Below are positions 62,573-64,000 of a DNA stretch of 64,000 nucleotides, piece after piece. A program made the translations under genes and the position numbers. Location of the stretch: positions 62,001-126,000 of the forward strand of contig NZ_JAMQOP010000002.1 in assembly GCF_031624495.1 (NCBI RefSeq). The letters are read 5' to 3'. Position 1 is the first letter of the stretch. Each line of letters begins with the position of its first letter. The stretch is from Halogeometricum sp. S1BR25-6 (GTDB taxonomy: Archaea; Halobacteriota; Halobacteria; Halobacteriales; Haloferacaceae). The notes under the pieces were generated by a model, which was given only the letters and a program-made list of their open reading frames with translations, made no database searches and was not told where the DNA came from.

Positions 62573-63076
62573 TCAGTCCTCCTTTGAGTGTGTATCGCTT
62601 TCGACCGCCTTCTCCAACTCGACTCGGTGGACGGCGTAGCCGTGCCGCTCGTAGAACTGCCGCGCCCGCTCGTTTCGCGCCATGGCTTCGAGGCTGATGC
62701 GCGCCGCGCCCGCGTCGACCAGCGCCGTCTCCGCGGTTTCGAGGAGTCGCGACCCGACGCCGCGGCCCCGGCGCGCCGGAACGACGTAGAGGTTGCGGAT
62801 GACCCCCCGGACGTCGTCCTGTTCGAAGTCGCCGCGTTCGAGGCTGAACATCACGAACCCGACGATTTCGTCGCCGGTGCGGGCGACGCGGAGGCCGCCC
62901 GTGACGGCGTGCCGGGCCATCGCCTCGCGTATCCGCTCGCGGTTCTCGTCGGCCCGGAGGTGCGAGCGGTAGGACCGCTGGTCGGCGGCGAGTTCGACCC
63001 AGAGGTCCGCGAGGACGTCGATGCTGTCCGTTCCGGCCCGAACGATGCGCACCGCGCATTCGTCGGTGTGATCCAT
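62573..63076 (-). CDS. GNAT family N-acetyltransferase
   Basis: A 167-residue GNAT protein. The acetyl-CoA motif is NLYVVPARRGRGVGSRLLETAETAL, followed by the ISLEAMARNERARQFYERHGY segment typical of the fold. A RAGTDSIDVLADLWVELAADQRS N-terminus fits the RimI-like/GNAT group. The substrate is unknown. Confidence 0.9.
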   Translation of the reverse strand: MDHTDECAVRIVRAGTDSIDVLADLWVELAADQRSYRSHLRADENRERIREAMARHAVTGGLRVARTGDEIVGFVMFSLERGDFEQDDVRGVIRNLYVVPARRGRGVGSRLLETAETALVDAGAARISLEAMARNERARQFYERHGYAVHRVELEKAVESDTHSKED

Positions 63077-63296
63077 CGACTACGGTACGTTCCCCGGGGC
63101 GAAAGAACTACTCCCCGCCCCGCACCGGCGGCCGCCGGTCGTAACCTCTCGACCGACGGACGCCGACACCGAACGCTCGTCCGCCAGACCCGCGTGCGAC
63201 CGTTCGTTCGCTCGTGAATCTCGTCTGCAGTGTTCGGTGAATGAAGAAAGACTTATCATCGTTTCACGTCCGCAAATACCGTGAGGATAGTTATCA

Positions 63297-64000
63297 ATGG
63301 GTATCGCTGAGACCTACTCACGCGGTCGCCGGTTCGCAGTCGACAGACCGGGGGCGCTTCTCTTGGCCGTCGTCGGAGTTCTCCTCGTCGGAGACCTTCT
63401 CACCGGCCTCGCCTCCGGGCGGACTGCATTCAGCGACGTGGGGTCGCTGATCTGGGACGGCCTCATGCGTGGGCTGGTGATCGGGTTGGCGGGAATCGGA
63501 CTCTCGATGACGTACAGTATTCTGAACTTCGCGAACTTCGCGCACGGCGATTACATCACCGCGGGGGCGTTCTCCGGGTGGGGGACGACCTACCTGCTGG
63601 CGGGCCTCGGACGCGCCGACATCGGGTCGCTGCTGCTCGTCGGCGCGGGCGGGTCGGTGTTCGGCGGCGCACTCGGTATCGGCATCACGGGGACGCCGAT
63701 AGCCGTCGTCGCCGGTCTGCTCGTCGCCGGCGCGTTCACCGTCGCCCTCTCGCTTGCGGTCGACCGGTTCATCTTCCGGCCGATTCGCGACGAGGACGGC
63801 ATCACGCTCCTCATCACGAGCATCGGCGTCGCGTTCGCGCTTCGCTACATGATGCAGTTCGTCTTCGGGTCGGACGTGCGCGGGACGACGGCGCAACCGC
63901 CGGCCGTCTCGCTGTACTTCGTCGACGGAGCGGTCCGCGTCAACATGCACGACCTGACGCTCGTCGTCGTCGCGGGCGGTCTGATGCTCGGCGTGCACCT
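63297..64000 (+). CDS. LivH-type branched-chain amino-acid ABC permease, 5' part
   Basis: ATG 63297 opens a frame that runs off the window after 234 codons. A cytoplasmic N-terminus (MGIAETYSRGRRFAVDRPGA) precedes several spans. The family signature GIGLSMTYSILNFANFAHGDYI, the RFIFRPIRDEDGITLLITSIG loop and a following MMQFVFGSD segment match LivH inner-membrane subunits of HAAT transporters. An ACTTATCATCG box lies upstream at about 63250-63260. Genes for LivM, LivG, LivF and the binding protein would be expected beyond the end. Confidence 0.88.
   Translation, partial: MGIAETYSRGRRFAVDRPGALLLAVVGVLLVGDLLTGLASGRTAFSDVGSLIWDGLMRGLVIGLAGIGLSMTYSILNFANFAHGDYITAGAFSGWGTTYLLAGLGRADIGSLLLVGAGGSVFGGALGIGITGTPIAVVAGLLVAGAFTVALSLAVDRFIFRPIRDEDGITLLITSIGVAFALRYMMQFVFGSDVRGTTAQPPAVSLYFVDGAVRVNMHDLTLVVVAGGLMLGVH

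Overview
The window is chromosomal DNA from a haloarchaeon (class Halobacteria; gene content resembles Haloferacales, but I cannot place the genus). Evidence: very high GC with strongly acidic deduced proteins; archaeal information-processing genes (Pelota, an archaeal-type NFACT/RqcH protein, FEN-1 ending in a PCNA-binding box); haloarchaea-restricted families (DUF4013, HalOD1, TbsP-like and DUF7344-type regulators, UPF0179); an sdhCDBA operon; and many starts lying about 22-30 nt after an AT-rich TATA-like element, as in leaderless haloarchaeal transcripts. No rRNA operon, CRISPR array, intact transposase or phage structural gene was recognised.

Layout. 1-4.8 kb: the 3' part of an RqcH gene, two tandem DUF4013 membrane proteins and pelota, so two ribosome-rescue factors are close together. 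4.8-16.2 kb: metabolic and membrane genes (OCD/alanine dehydrogenase family, MFS carrier, DUF3054, methyltransferase, GNAT, fen, a lipoprotein, a class III aminotransferase, MgtC/DUF4010, an AI-2E family permease, a PadR regulator). 16.4 kb: two strong hairpins behind a TATA-like box suggest an unannotated small RNA. 16.5-20.8 kb: small zinc-finger proteins and the one-carbon genes folD and glyA. 21-26 kb: a 690-residue protein with a CHAT-like His/Cys pair, a TbsP-like regulator and a YcaO protein, all on the plus strand. 26.4-33.4 kb: small zinc-ribbon and conserved hypothetical proteins, DUF63, Lrp/AsnC, a PIN-domain RNA-ligase partner, tRNA-Leu with two partial copies of its 3' end downstream, DUF309, a zinc deacylase and UPF0179.

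33.9-41.6 kb: a compact four-gene operon of two different PrkA-type kinases, a YeaH/YhbH VWA protein and SpoVR. Spacings are 1 nt, a 10-nt overlap and a 4-nt overlap, which implies translational coupling. It sits behind an unusually long upstream region. 41.6-46.2 kb: two related membrane-anchored winged-helix regulators flank a DASH-type cryptochrome/photolyase and a DsbB; then a DEDDy exonuclease and tRNA-Glu. 46.2-52.2 kb: a 3-hydroxyacyl-CoA dehydrogenase/enoyl-CoA hydratase fusion, two convergent HhH-GPD glycosylases, and a RimK-like ligase fused to a retropepsin-like protease, divergent from an aspartoacylase-type zinc enzyme. 52.3-56.1 kb: sdhCDBA and an odd tRNA-like gene containing an extra hairpin. 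56.3-64 kb: small regulators, a secreted/membrane winged-helix protein next to a large Thr/Asp/Glu-rich surface protein, a gene-poor stretch, a PhiH1-repressor-like protein, a HalOD1 protein, tRNA-Thr, a GNAT enzyme and the start of a LivH-type permease that runs off the end.

Most promising for follow-up: the candidate small RNA near 16.4 kb, the CHAT/TbsP/YcaO neighbourhood, the dual-PrkA operon with its long leader, the RimK-protease fusion, the tRNA-Leu 3'-end remnants and the hairpin-containing tRNA-like gene. All functional statements rest on motif and family recognition by eye; no database search was run.
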